A DNA stretch of 31,234 nucleotides from contig CAJVPJ010000273.1 in the NCBI GenBank assembly GCA_910592205.1, forward strand, positions 1-31,234, in the 5' to 3' direction. The stretch comes from Paraglomus occultum. Its lineage: Eukaryota > Glomeromycota > Glomeromycetes > Paraglomerales > Paraglomeraceae. Shown here in pieces: positions 9,363 through 17,989 of the stretch. Numbering within the stretch: the first letter of the stretch is position 1; every line of letters begins with the position of its first letter. A program made the translations under genes and the position numbers. Under the pieces are notes generated by a model. That model saw only the letters and a program-made list of their open reading frames with translations, ran no database searches and had not been told where the DNA came from.

Positions 9363-10690
9363 TCATGAGCTTTGTATTCCTTTAACTCCCGGTGCCCACT
9401 TGATTTCTGGGTTTATTACATATGGATAGCAATCCTTGTGATGGTTACCGGCCCAATCGAAGTCCACCAGCATCGCACGGTCGTTAATTATAATGTTCGT
9501 ACAGCAAAGATCGCCAAAGACAATATCTTGCTCATGTAGTTTCTTTTAACATTGACCAGAACAGCGTTATGAGCTTCTCGATCAAGTTGCGCCGTATAAA
9601 GTGTCGGACCATCAATATATTCCATTATAATCATTTTCCATCCTTTGACTTCATTCTCACCGACATAAAGTAGCTTTGGTGCATGCCCACTGCCGGCACA
9701 CAAGCGCATTATATCTCTGTGTAAACTTGACAACAAGCGGAGTGTCACCAGCTTTTGCTTTGAACACGAGTTTTTCCTGGTCATCTGTTAACCAGCTTTC
9801 ATAGTTGAACTGCACAGGACCATTTTCCTGAGATGTATTGTCGAGGATGTGGGTAAAATCATTGGCATCTGTATTGTTCAGTGTCTGGTACTTGGACCAA
9901 CGTCTTATAAAAGTCATCTAAATGTTTATCAGCAAGGCGCAGAGCAATGAACAGCCGCGCAATGCGAAGGAGTTTGTGCCTGTCGGACGTAGGTACCAGC
10001 TGGATGAAGTCCGTGAGAGGTTCAATGACAGGACTCTCAGAATAGCTAGTGGCCATGAGATTGAGAAATTCTCTCGTCCACTCATGGTCTTCAGCTGTTA
10101 CTTCGAGAGTTTCGTCATTGAGAATTGGGAGAACACGCCTTGATAAAGGGCCTTGGCAATTCGTTGGGCGGCTATTCAAAATGATATTTTCCTCCTGACT
10201 CGCGAAAAACATTCTCTTCTTGCTGGCATTCGGAGCTGGACACAACTTGACAAGGCGCACATTGAAATATGACAAAATAAAAATTAATCGTGCGAAAACA
10301 AAACAAAACAAAAACCAACTATTTCTTACCCTCATCTTTCGTATATCGTCTTTTCAACGTTACTGCAGCTTGAGCAGTCAATTTGGACGCTTTTCAAAGA
10401 CAACACATTCAAAATAATAGAAATGCATATAATAATGTTCTCGCACTGTAAGAAAGCCATATCACTATATTAATATGTACCCAACGCCGAGTCACAAAGT
10501 CGTTACCTGCAGAACCTTGCTGGAGGCGGAGCTTCTCCAACTCCAACCTCTTCTGCTCGAGTTCCAACGGACTGTCAAGGTTTTCCTGAGTTTGTGAATT
10601 TGGGTGAAGTTTCCTAAAGTCTTCCATGGCGAAGATGTGCTGCGCGATGTGATCGAATATACGCCGATGTTGGCGGACTCATAAATTGAA
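9363..10690 (-). pseudogene. Crinkler-type effector relic with kinase-like C-terminus
   Basis: Minus strand. An exon of about 10680-10507 holds the linker (FDHIAQHIFAMEDFRKLHP, then a Glu/Leu/Lys-rich helix LELEQKRLELEKLRLQQ) and ends in phase 1 at the shared intron (10506-10390). A second exon (10389-10330) and intron (10329-10236) join in frame to a third exon from 10235. This exon carries an all-helical region and then a kinase-like domain: KLVFKAK and LVVKFT (beta strands), GWKMIIMEYIDG (hinge), FGDLCCTNI (catalytic loop), LVDFDWAG (DFG-like), and stop at 9363. The frame changes three times (about 9880, 9715 and 9535), so it is a pseudogene. The usual His of the HGD/HRD loop is Phe here. 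Its upstream end abuts the transposase-like relic, with no ubiquitin-like header seen. Confidence 0.75.
10445..10506 (-). repeat. Shared Crinkler intron 5' segment, copy 2
   Basis: On the minus strand the intron starts GTAACGACTTTGTGACTCGG and stays identical for about 27 bases to ...CGTTGGG. It then diverges from the other two copies. Same phase-1 position, directly after the charged linker helix. Confidence 0.88.
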
Positions 10691-11220
10691 TATAAGGTGC
10701 CATAACTTGCGAAATGCATCATATTTTAGTAATTTCAACGTGCTATCGTTTTCGAAACCTGCAATAAATCACGATAGACTGATTTATAAATCGTTTTGGC
10801 AGGCAATAATGTAAGCAATTGAGTAATGTGATTAACATTTCTACCAGTAACCCCCATGATAGTTTTCAGAAAATTCTTTACGGTGATAGCAATGGTTATT
10901 TCGATGGTTATTCGGTTTTCCATCCCGGCACTTCTTTTACTTTACCATGAATGCACAGTATTATATTATATCATATGGCTAGATAATTTCTGACGTTTTC
11001 CAAATGAGCGCGGCCAAGATACATTTCTGACAAAGAGGTGTATTGCGATCTCAATAATAAAAAGTTTTCTTATTAGTACGCGTTTTTTTTAAGATGTCGA
11101 CTGGCAGTTATTTCTCCACTGTTCATTGCTTTCAGTTGGACCATTAAAAAATATCTTGTTCGAATCTAGAAAGAGCTTGAAACGCCTCACATAATTCAGC
11201 AAACTTTTCTCTCGGAAACT
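10660..11220 (-). pseudogene. Transposase-like gene relic, copy 2
   Basis: Minus strand, several broken frames in collinear order: FAELCEAFQALSRFEQDIF; MVQLKAMNSGEITASR; VHGKVKEVPGWKTE; VKNF, then GRNVNHITQLLTLLPA and TIYKSVYRD; then ENDSTLKLLKYDAFRKLWH and PYIQFMSP. Such blocks (a PxWKTE-like motif, GRN..ITQ..T.LP, SVYRD, KYDAFRKLWH) recur in a family of uncharacterised transposase-like proteins I have seen in fungi and invertebrates. No catalytic DDE part is present. The relic runs directly into the linker exon of the kinase-type Crinkler relic at about 10680 with no spacer. At least four stops or shifts. Confidence 0.55.
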
Positions 11221-12081
11221 GATTCAAGAAATCAGGGATAGTAAATTCTAAATCTTATGTCAGTTTGTAATTATAATTAAGCATAATCCTTCTGCTGAGG
11301 CGGATATTGAGGCTTAGCATACATGTTTGAAAATAGTGGATTATATTTAAGCAATTTAAAGATACTGTATAGTTTGTGTCTGTGTATCTCATCTTCATCC
11401 ATCTGATCATATACATCTTTCATTGGTTCTAGATCATCATTAGCATTAGAGTCAGCTTGGAGAATGTACTTAATCTTCGTACATTGTATTTTTGGGCAAA
11501 CCAGATACTTTCACATCCACAGAATTGCCATTATTGTCAGTTGACATCTTACTAATTATCTCCAATGCTTTTTTACGGTTGGACAGTGTGATAGTCAGAA
11601 TTTGCTTATCCTCTATCCAATAATAATAAATGTTCCACGTGCTATTCAAGTCTGTCAGAACACCAAAGACTTTAATTCCATCATGAATCATAATGTCTGC
11701 TGAAATCATTTGCAAAATGACTTGTGCGGTATCACGATCTTTCACTTCTTTCCTTAATTCTATAATTACCCGAATCCCGGCTTTGATCATTTTGCCTCGC
11801 ACTGCACTTTCTTCTGCCAAGATTAGATCAGTCCCTCCTCAGACATTACATGAAAATAGCGGATGGTCAGTCAAACTAAGGAAATCCTTTTTGTTGGAAA
11901 CATCATAAATTATAACACGTTTGGGAAGTAGTGGTTTAAGATGTGTGTGTTGAAGTATTCGATGATCTGTTCCCGTTCTGAAAAATTTTCAGCATGTGAT
12001 GACACAAGCGTATAGGTGACGTATTCCTCCTAAATTTCTGTGAAAACCGCTAGTGCCACCAGAATCTCAAGGATGGAAATT

Positions 12082-12825
12082 GTAACGGTGGTATAAGAAT
12101 AATGGTTGCACCAGAAGCGGTCGCGCCGGACGGAAGCGCCGAACGGAAGCGCTAGATAGCAGCAGAGTACATAGTAGAGAGAGAGTAGTGATAAATTTAG
12201 AGAATAATTATTAATTAGCTAATAGATTTTATCCGATGCTAAAAATAGATTAATTAGTCAGTCCGAAAGATATAAACGCAGCGCAGGATAGACTTAGCAT
12301 CGGTGTGTTCGAATTGGGTGTTCGCAGTATTTAAAGATCAAACATTTATTCCTATCGAAGACGTTCGATTTCCTTTATTTCTTATTAATAAACGAGTATC
12401 CACTTACTCTGAAACGATAATTCTTTCCCTGGATATTCCGTAATACTTGTCTCGTGATCGATCGAGTGGCATTAGGATAGTTAATTATTATTTCTCAACG
12501 CGTCATTTGCTAGTTAAGACCCCGACCTACAGACTACCGAACTAATCCACCGGTAGAGAGTAGTTTTGTTTCTCGAGAATAGTTAACTACATAGGATTAG
12601 TTTGTGCAACACGTATAAGAATACGCCAAGCATTGAAAAGCCTAGTTTAAAGGTCACTAACTGTTTGTTACGATTTAGCTATCGTTGAGTCCTACGACGG
12701 CGCAGCTAGATCCCGCTCTCCCGTGACTATTGCCTCGACAAGCATAATTAGACGGCAGCTACAGTATCCTTCCGCAAACGAGGTATAGATTTTATAGTCA
12801 GTCCGGGTCGACTAAGAATAGTAGT
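12082..12825 (+). mobile_element. Solo LTR-like insertion, 744 bases, with 5-base target duplications
   Basis: The segment interrupts a Crinkler exon. AAATT flanks it on both sides (12077-12081 and 12826-12830), as expected of a target duplication. Inside are a TATA-like GATATAAACG near 12265 and an AATAAA near 12386, about 120 bases apart on the plus strand, fitting U3-R-U5 order. No polyprotein, primer-binding site or second LTR was found, so a solo LTR of a Ty3- or Ty1-type element is the best reading. The ends are not the canonical TG...CA pair: the left is (T)GTAACGG, the right is AGTAGT. Boundary and family are therefore inferred. Confidence 0.6.
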
Positions 12826-13064
12826 AAATTTCTCTAAACCAACTGATGAAAAGGTGACAGTCTCAATCCTTTCTTCTGTTAACTGCGTCAGCTGCTGCTG
12901 TATTGTTTTTATCATGGTAATTACATCTTCATTGAGGGAAGAGGACGCTCCAGGGACTTAAAACAACAAAACATAAAGATAATAAGATAAGAATGTACGT
13001 ATTATAAAGTTAACTTCAGCTACAGTAACATTATCCAATAAGTTGTGATATGAGAAAGGAAAAA

Positions 13065-13126
13065 GGAAACACTACCCCATGTACACACTACTCTATATCC
13101 CCAACGCCGAGTCACAAAGTTGTTAC
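13065..13126 (-). repeat. Shared Crinkler intron 5' segment, copy 3
   Basis: On the minus strand the intron starts GTAACAACTTTGTGACTCGG and, like copy 1, continues into a GTAGTGTGTACAT block. It is nearly collinear with copy 1 for about 55 bases. The 3' end of this intron (TTGTTGTTTTAAG) is also like that of copy 1. Confidence 0.9.
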
Positions 13127-13259
13127 CTGTCTGCCCAAGGAGTAAAGTTTGCTGCTTTTGCAGCTCTCCCATTTTTGCATAAAGGGAAATGAGAATGGCC
13201 TTCCCCCCACTTATCCCAAGATCTTTTTCAATCTGCAGAAAGATGACTCACATGCGACG

Positions 13260-13805
13260 TTTATATACTGAATGTAATCAATGACGTATTATGGGAACTG
13301 CGCGCTTGTCTAATGATCATGCAGTGTATTATAAAAACAGCACTAGTTAACTTGCAAGCACAACGAAATAAATATCATTAAAACAATACATTAAAAATAA
13401 TAAAACAATTCGGTCAATTTCTACCAGCAACAATACAACAATGCAGCGAATTATTTGTTGGAATATTTATTGGCTTCGTTCTCGGTCTGTTTCTAAATGG
13501 GCATACTTTGTAATTTCGGCCTAATAATACGGGAGCTTTAATTCAAATGAAGTTACGATCAATTACAAAACTGTCGGGGGCGAACAAAGTTTACTTGTGG
13601 AATGGCCTGATACAATTATACGACAAAAGATCCAAAATTTTCATTTAACAAAATGGCGTTTGAAATTCATGAGTTGCTCGATAGCCATTGCCACATTTAC
13701 AATAAGAAATTTTTATCTTCGAAAAACAACCCCGCAGAAAAAGTAATCCAACGTTGGATCGACGAAGAAAAGAAGGAAAACGTAAACCACTCAGATGAAG
13801 AATAG
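13260..13805 (+). pseudogene. Inverted diverged copy of the 1-351 segment; membrane-protein-like remnant
   Basis: From about 13321 the plus strand matches the reverse complement of 351-1 in blocks: GCAGTGTAT, TATAAAAACAGCACT(A/G)GTTAAC, then the hydrophobic codons for FIGFVLGLFLNG (TTTATTGGCTTCGTTCTCGG is identical) and AAAACTGTCG..GGCGAACAAA. Compared with the other copy it has two deletions before the membrane segment and a TAA just after it (about 13510). Downstream, a separate frame (13653-13805, + strand) reads MAFEIHELLDSHCHIYNKKF and ends WIDEEKKENVNHSDEE. That stretch might be an exon of the same gene, but the frames do not join without a splice I cannot confirm. Function unknown. Confidence 0.5.
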
Positions 13806-14081
13806 ATAATAGTGATAGTATTATTGATAGTATCACTCTTGTATTATTTATATTTCAAGAGCGCGAAATAATAGAATTTATGCTTACGAAAAATTGAATT
13901 ATTTTTACATGTTTGACTTTTTGATGTAATGGTCTCTCCTTTGGCCTCGTTTCAGCTTTCTTGCACAACTGTCAAATATTAAGCGTGTCTGAAGTGGACT
14001 TGAAGCATTATTCTTCTTTAAAGTAAGAAATTAACTTTTATCATTAGTATTTATGGACATTATAATGACATCATTTTTGGC
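13806..14081. other. Intergenic AT-rich stretch, no gene seen
   Basis: AT-rich sequence downstream of the 13653-13805 frame; no gene seen. Confidence 0.4.
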
Positions 14082-14165
14082 TTAGGATAATATTGTTCGA
14101 CGAGCAACCTCTTCCCGGATCCAAAACCACACAATCATGCCTATAACAAGACATTTTACAACAGT
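14082..14165 (-). other. Possible terminal exon with one hydrophobic segment
   Basis: Minus strand: after a good acceptor (TTTTACTGATTCCAG) an exactly 28-codon frame reads TVVKCLVIGMIVWFWIREEV and ends ARRTILS, stop. One membrane-like span followed by a charged tail suits a small organellar membrane protein. A possible upstream start lies near 14367 (MIGPTGCML), but I could not find a donor that joins in phase. An alternative Cys-rich frame exists here too. Not recognised. Confidence 0.25.
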
Positions 14166-14548
14166 CTGGAATCAGTAAAATTATTTCACACCAAGGGTCA
14201 ATGTCAACAAAAATATACATGTTTAACTAAAGATTTATGGTTTCATTATTTTGCTAATTAATTACACGTTTTCCCGTTCTTTTACAGTACAGACAGAAAC
14301 AATAACATGAGCGTGTACAAAATGCAGTACTTAACAACATACAACCAGTTGGCCCAATCATATAGGAATAGCTATTAAGGGTCGAGTCTTATGACAGGAA
14401 TTCCAAGCAAACCAAAATTTAATGTTAGTGGGTTGATTTTAATAAGTAATGATTGTCCGAAAAACTTTACAATTAGCAAGAAACGTGTTGAGAGTATTGC
14501 TCCATTCAGAATGACTATGATGGAAATGCACTAACACATCCTTTTCGT
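14166..14548. other. 3' flank of the copper ATPase, no gene seen
   Basis: AT-rich sequence downstream of the ATPase stop codon. Apart from the unsupported upstream start near 14367 discussed with the 14082-14165 frame, no coding frame stands out. Confidence 0.4.
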
Positions 14549-17500
14549 TCACACGAGGTCAATATTATCCTGCGGCAATCTATTATAACCACGCTTCTTC
14601 CCCCACCAATCCAACGCCTCCAAAAGTATATGTTTCGTTTTCACCCTCTCCACCGTTCCGGTCACTTTGTTTTCCTCCCATATTGGCTTTCTCCACCATT
14701 TCAACATTAAGCTACTACACACTACGCTCACACTGCTCGCCGCCATTGCTGCTCCCGCCATCATTGGATGTAAATGCAATCCCCACGGAATGAAAATTCC
14801 CATAGCTAATGGTATCATCAGAACATTATATAAAGAAGCCCAGACGAAGTTCATACGTATACGACGAAATATGGTCCGTGATAGGTCAAGGGCTGCGACA
14901 ACGTCCAAGAGATCGTTTCGCATAAGGACCATATCCGCTGCTTCCATTGCTATGTCTGTTCCTGAACATAAAGCTATTCCAATATCTGCTGCAGCTAAAG
15001 CAGGCGAATCGTTGATGCCATCTCCGATCATTGCAACTATATTGCCTTTTGCACTCTGCTTCTGAAGTGATTGAATTATCAATTTTTTGCCATTAGGAGA
15101 CACACCTGCATGTACCTGAGTAATGCCACACTGAGATGCGATCGCCTGCGCTGTCAATTCCTGGTCCCCGGTTACCATGGAAACTGATATTCCCATTTTT
15201 TGCAGAGCTGCTACTGTAATGAAAGCTTCTGGTTTAATGGTATCCGATAAAAATATCATGCCGATGAACGAGTTATTAATGGCAACTAGGACAGTTGTGC
15301 GGCCTTGTCTCTCATGTGACTCTTCAATATCAATGACTGAAACAGGAATGTTTATCTGATGATGTTCTTTCAGAAACTTCCTGTTACCAACTAGCACATT
15401 ATATGATGATGTATTAGCGCCCGGCTTGTTTGGAAATTGATTATGCATGGGAATAGTAGATGGATTGAGCACTACGTCACACTGAATACCCATTCCGCTA
15501 ACTGCCTCGAAGTTCGACACATCGGCATCGTAAAAACTTATCCCCAAGAGCGTTTTTCCATACTCGACGATAGCTCTACCTAAAGGATGTTCACTAGAGG
15601 ACTCAGCCGCACCGACAATAGCAAAAAAAGTTTCCTTTGTTAATTGGATAGAGTCTGACATCAATACATAATCTGCAACATCCAACTGGCCCTTTGTTAG
15701 TGTTCCTGTCTTATCAAATACCAAATCGGTAACCTTTTGACTAAGTTCCAATGGACCGCCTCCTTTAATTAAAATCCCATTTTCTGCCCCGACGCCGGTA
15801 CCGACCATCACTGCGGTAGGTGTACTCAATCCTAACGCACACGGACATGCCACCACTATCACTGATATACACAATTGTAGACACACCATTAAATAACTTT
15901 TATCATGGCTAAAGATCATGGGAAGTGGATCCAATATCTGCGACAATATCATCCATGTTACAAATGTCAACAAACCCAAGGCTATAACTATGGGAACAAA
16001 GTATCCGGCGACTGCATCCGCTACTGCTTGGATTGGAGCTTTCGACGTCTGAGCTTCTTCCACTAATTTCACAATTTGAGATAGAGCCGTGTCCTTCCCT
16101 GCTCTAGAAACTTTCATTTCAAATGTACCCAGTGTATTGACGGTGCCTCCTAGAACTGCTTCTCCTTTTTGTCTCTGTATTGGAACAGCCTCACCAGTGA
16201 CCATCGACTCATCCACAATAGAATTACCTGATATTATCGTTCCATCAGCTGGTATTTTATCTCCGGGAATTATCTTTATAATGTCTCCAACTTGTATTAA
16301 CTCGGTTGGGATACGCTTCTCTGATGTCACTTCTCCTGTTTTACTGTCTCTGGTTATAATTGTCGTTGTCGAGGGCGTGAGTGACATTAGCTTAGAAAGA
16401 GCGGCGGATGTTTTGCCCTTTGCCATGTTCTCCAAATATCTTCCAAAGGTAACAAATGTTATTATCATGGTCGAAGTATCAAAGACAGTGGATGGTTTGT
16501 CATTCTGCGGTGCACAAAGAGCATAGAGCATGGCCAGGCAACTAAAGATAAATGCACATGTCGTACTCAACGCAATTAACACATCCATAGTAGCACTTCC
16601 GTGTTGTAGGGCTTTGTATGAAGAAATATAGAATCTTTTTCCTACTCCAAATTGAACAGGAATTGTCAATATGAGAGAAACGAGATCTCCGCTGTATATT
16701 CCGGGTATTAATTTGATGTTCGTTAGCCGTGCCCCCCATTCAAATTCGGGTAATATCATGCAAATAATAAATACTGGGACAGCAAATATAAGGCTTGTGT
16801 GAAAAGCTTCTTTCCACTCTTTAATTTCTCTTGTGCGATTTAGAGATTCCAACTGTACGTTATGACTGTCGTCAGTGATAAGTGCGTTGAAACCTAATCC
16901 TTCAATAGCAGTAACTATATCTCTTATTCCAAGCGTTTCTTTATCATATTGAATGGATGCTTTTCCGGTCGGTAAATCGATCGATGCGCTGATAATTCCG
17001 TCTATCTTGAACAGTTCTCTTCTGATTCCAGTCACGTCAGCTTCAATGTTCATCCCGAATATGGTCAAGTCCACAGTATCTTCTTTTTGTTGTTTAATAG
17101 GAGTGGCCGTAAATCCGATCGCATCGATCAAATCTGCGATTTTTTGCTCACTCAGCACAATTGAATCATACTCAACAGTCGCTCTCTCGGCTAATAACGA
17201 TACTTTTATTGAGCGTATACCTAGAGTTGGTCTAAGCGCTTTTTCTATACTACTCACACATGAGGCACAAGTCATTCCTTGTATTCTTAGTTGTCCTATT
17301 TTGATATCTCCGTCTGCAGACGCCAATTCAGATTTAGTAAAAGGTTGCTCGCTAAACGATCTTCTAAAATGGTTGGGGCTCTTCAATGTGACAGTCGTAA
17401 ATGTAGCATCACCAGGCGATGCAAGCGATTTAGTTGCAAATGCTATGGCTGTCGATGGCTTATTGACTTCAAATCCGCAGTCTTCGATTATCTGAATAAT

Positions 17501-17989
17501 TTCATTTTTGCTGATAGTTGTTTCATCATATTCGATAGTCGCATTTTCGTTTTCCAAACTGACGTTGACAGTTCTTATTCCTTCATGAAGTGAAAGTGAA
17601 TTGGTAATAGACTTGACACATGACTGACAAGTCATCCCAGTAACAGGTAACGTTATTGTCTTGACTGGATCTGTATTAGCAGCATGCATCGGTACATCGA
17701 ATCCACAGTCCTCAATTATCTCTGCTATTTTATTCACCGTCAGACGAGATGGATCATATTCGACAGTTGCATTTTCGTCTTTCAAACTCACAGTTATGTT
17801 GTTAATACCAGGCGTAGCCTTTAGAGCATTGGTTATTGAATTTACGCATGACATACAGCTCATACCCTTGACCGGCAAGGCTATCACAGCGGACGAAGCA
17901 GAAGGCGAGGGGAGGTATTGCTGTTTTCCAATTTCCTGCATTCCAAGGTCTTCTATTATAATGGCTGCTTGCTCATGTATGTCACCCAT
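14549..17989 (-). CDS. CCC2: Copper-transporting P1B-type ATPase (Ccc2/ATP7-like), 1146 residues, intronless
   Basis: Pumps Cu(I) across a membrane with ATP. The fungal orthologue group loads copper into the trans-Golgi (Ccc2) or, in some species, exports it (CRD1-type); the sequence alone does not separate these. N-terminal metal-binding domains: GMSCMSC (Cys 45, 48), GMTCQSC (121, 124), GMTCASC (241, 244), and a fourth domain with the same fold pattern at about 305-372 whose CxxC is replaced (GMNIEAD). Then membrane helices, the TGE actuator loop (598-600), the CPC ion-binding motif (715-717), DKTGT phosphorylation site (759-763), SEHPL (799-803), MVTGDQ (938-943), GDGINDSPAL (989-998), and the last helices with MAASSVSVV (1082-1090). 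All catalytic residues are present and the length is usual for fungal Ccc2-type pumps. No intron, unlike its neighbours. It diverges from Enp2 over 498 bases. Confidence 0.97.
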   Translation of the reverse strand: MGDIHEQAAIIIEDLGMQEIGKQQYLPSPSASSAVIALPVKGMSCMSCVNSITNALKATPGINNITVSLKDENATVEYDPSRLTVNKIAEIIEDCGFDVPMHAANTDPVKTITLPVTGMTCQSCVKSITNSLSLHEGIRTVNVSLENENATIEYDETTISKNEIIQIIEDCGFEVNKPSTAIAFATKSLASPGDATFTTVTLKSPNHFRRSFSEQPFTKSELASADGDIKIGQLRIQGMTCASCVSSIEKALRPTLGIRSIKVSLLAERATVEYDSIVLSEQKIADLIDAIGFTATPIKQQKEDTVDLTIFGMNIEADVTGIRRELFKIDGIISASIDLPTGKASIQYDKETLGIRDIVTAIEGLGFNALITDDSHNVQLESLNRTREIKEWKEAFHTSLIFAVPVFIICMILPEFEWGARLTNIKLIPGIYSGDLVSLILTIPVQFGVGKRFYISSYKALQHGSATMDVLIALSTTCAFIFSCLAMLYALCAPQNDKPSTVFDTSTMIITFVTFGRYLENMAKGKTSAALSKLMSLTPSTTTIITRDSKTGEVTSEKRIPTELIQVGDIIKIIPGDKIPADGTIISGNSIVDESMVTGEAVPIQRQKGEAVLGGTVNTLGTFEMKVSRAGKDTALSQIVKLVEEAQTSKAPIQAVADAVAGYFVPIVIALGLLTFVTWMILSQILDPLPMIFSHDKSYLMVCLQLCISVIVVACPCALGLSTPTAVMVGTGVGAENGILIKGGGPLELSQKVTDLVFDKTGTLTKGQLDVADYVLMSDSIQLTKETFFAIVGAAESSSEHPLGRAIVEYGKTLLGISFYDADVSNFEAVSGMGIQCDVVLNPSTIPMHNQFPNKPGANTSSYNVLVGNRKFLKEHHQINIPVSVIDIEESHERQGRTTVLVAINNSFIGMIFLSDTIKPEAFITVAALQKMGISVSMVTGDQELTAQAIASQCGITQVHAGVSPNGKKLIIQSLQKQSAKGNIVAMIGDGINDSPALAAADIGIALCSGTDIAMEAADMVLMRNDLLDVVAALDLSRTIFRRIRMNFVWASLYNVLMIPLAMGIFIPWGLHLHPMMAGAAMAASSVSVVCSSLMLKWWRKPIWEENKVTGTVERVKTKHILLEALDWWGKKRGYNRLPQDNIDLV

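Larger units (their letters stand above)
11277..13232 (-). pseudogene. Crinkler-type effector relic with nuclease-like C-terminus, split by an LTR
   Basis: Minus strand. Exon 13232-13127 (IEKDLGISGGKAILISLY, GELQKQQTLLLG) follows a CTGCAG acceptor and ends in phase 1 at the shared intron (13126-12957). The next exon (12956 down) encodes a helical stretch (VITMIKTIQQQLTQLTEERIE) and TFSSVGLEKF, where an LTR-like insert (12825-12082) interrupts it. Beyond the insert, frames continue with EEYVTYTLVSSHAENF, VIIYDVSNKKDFLSLTDHP, an in-frame TGA near 11846, then GTDLILAEES and RVIIELRKEVKDRDTAQ, ending in a charged tail (MDEDEIHRHKLYSIFKLLKY) and TAA at 11277-11279. GTD plus IIEL(R/K)K fits a PD-(D/E)xK-like core, with Arg where the Lys is expected. 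At least two stops and two frame changes, besides the insertion, mark it as dead. The N-terminal ubiquitin-like header is missing. Confidence 0.72.

Noticed and set aside
9922-10417. Plus-strand frames opposite the kinase-type Crinkler relic
   Set aside because: The minus strand carries recognisable family text; the plus-strand frames do not.
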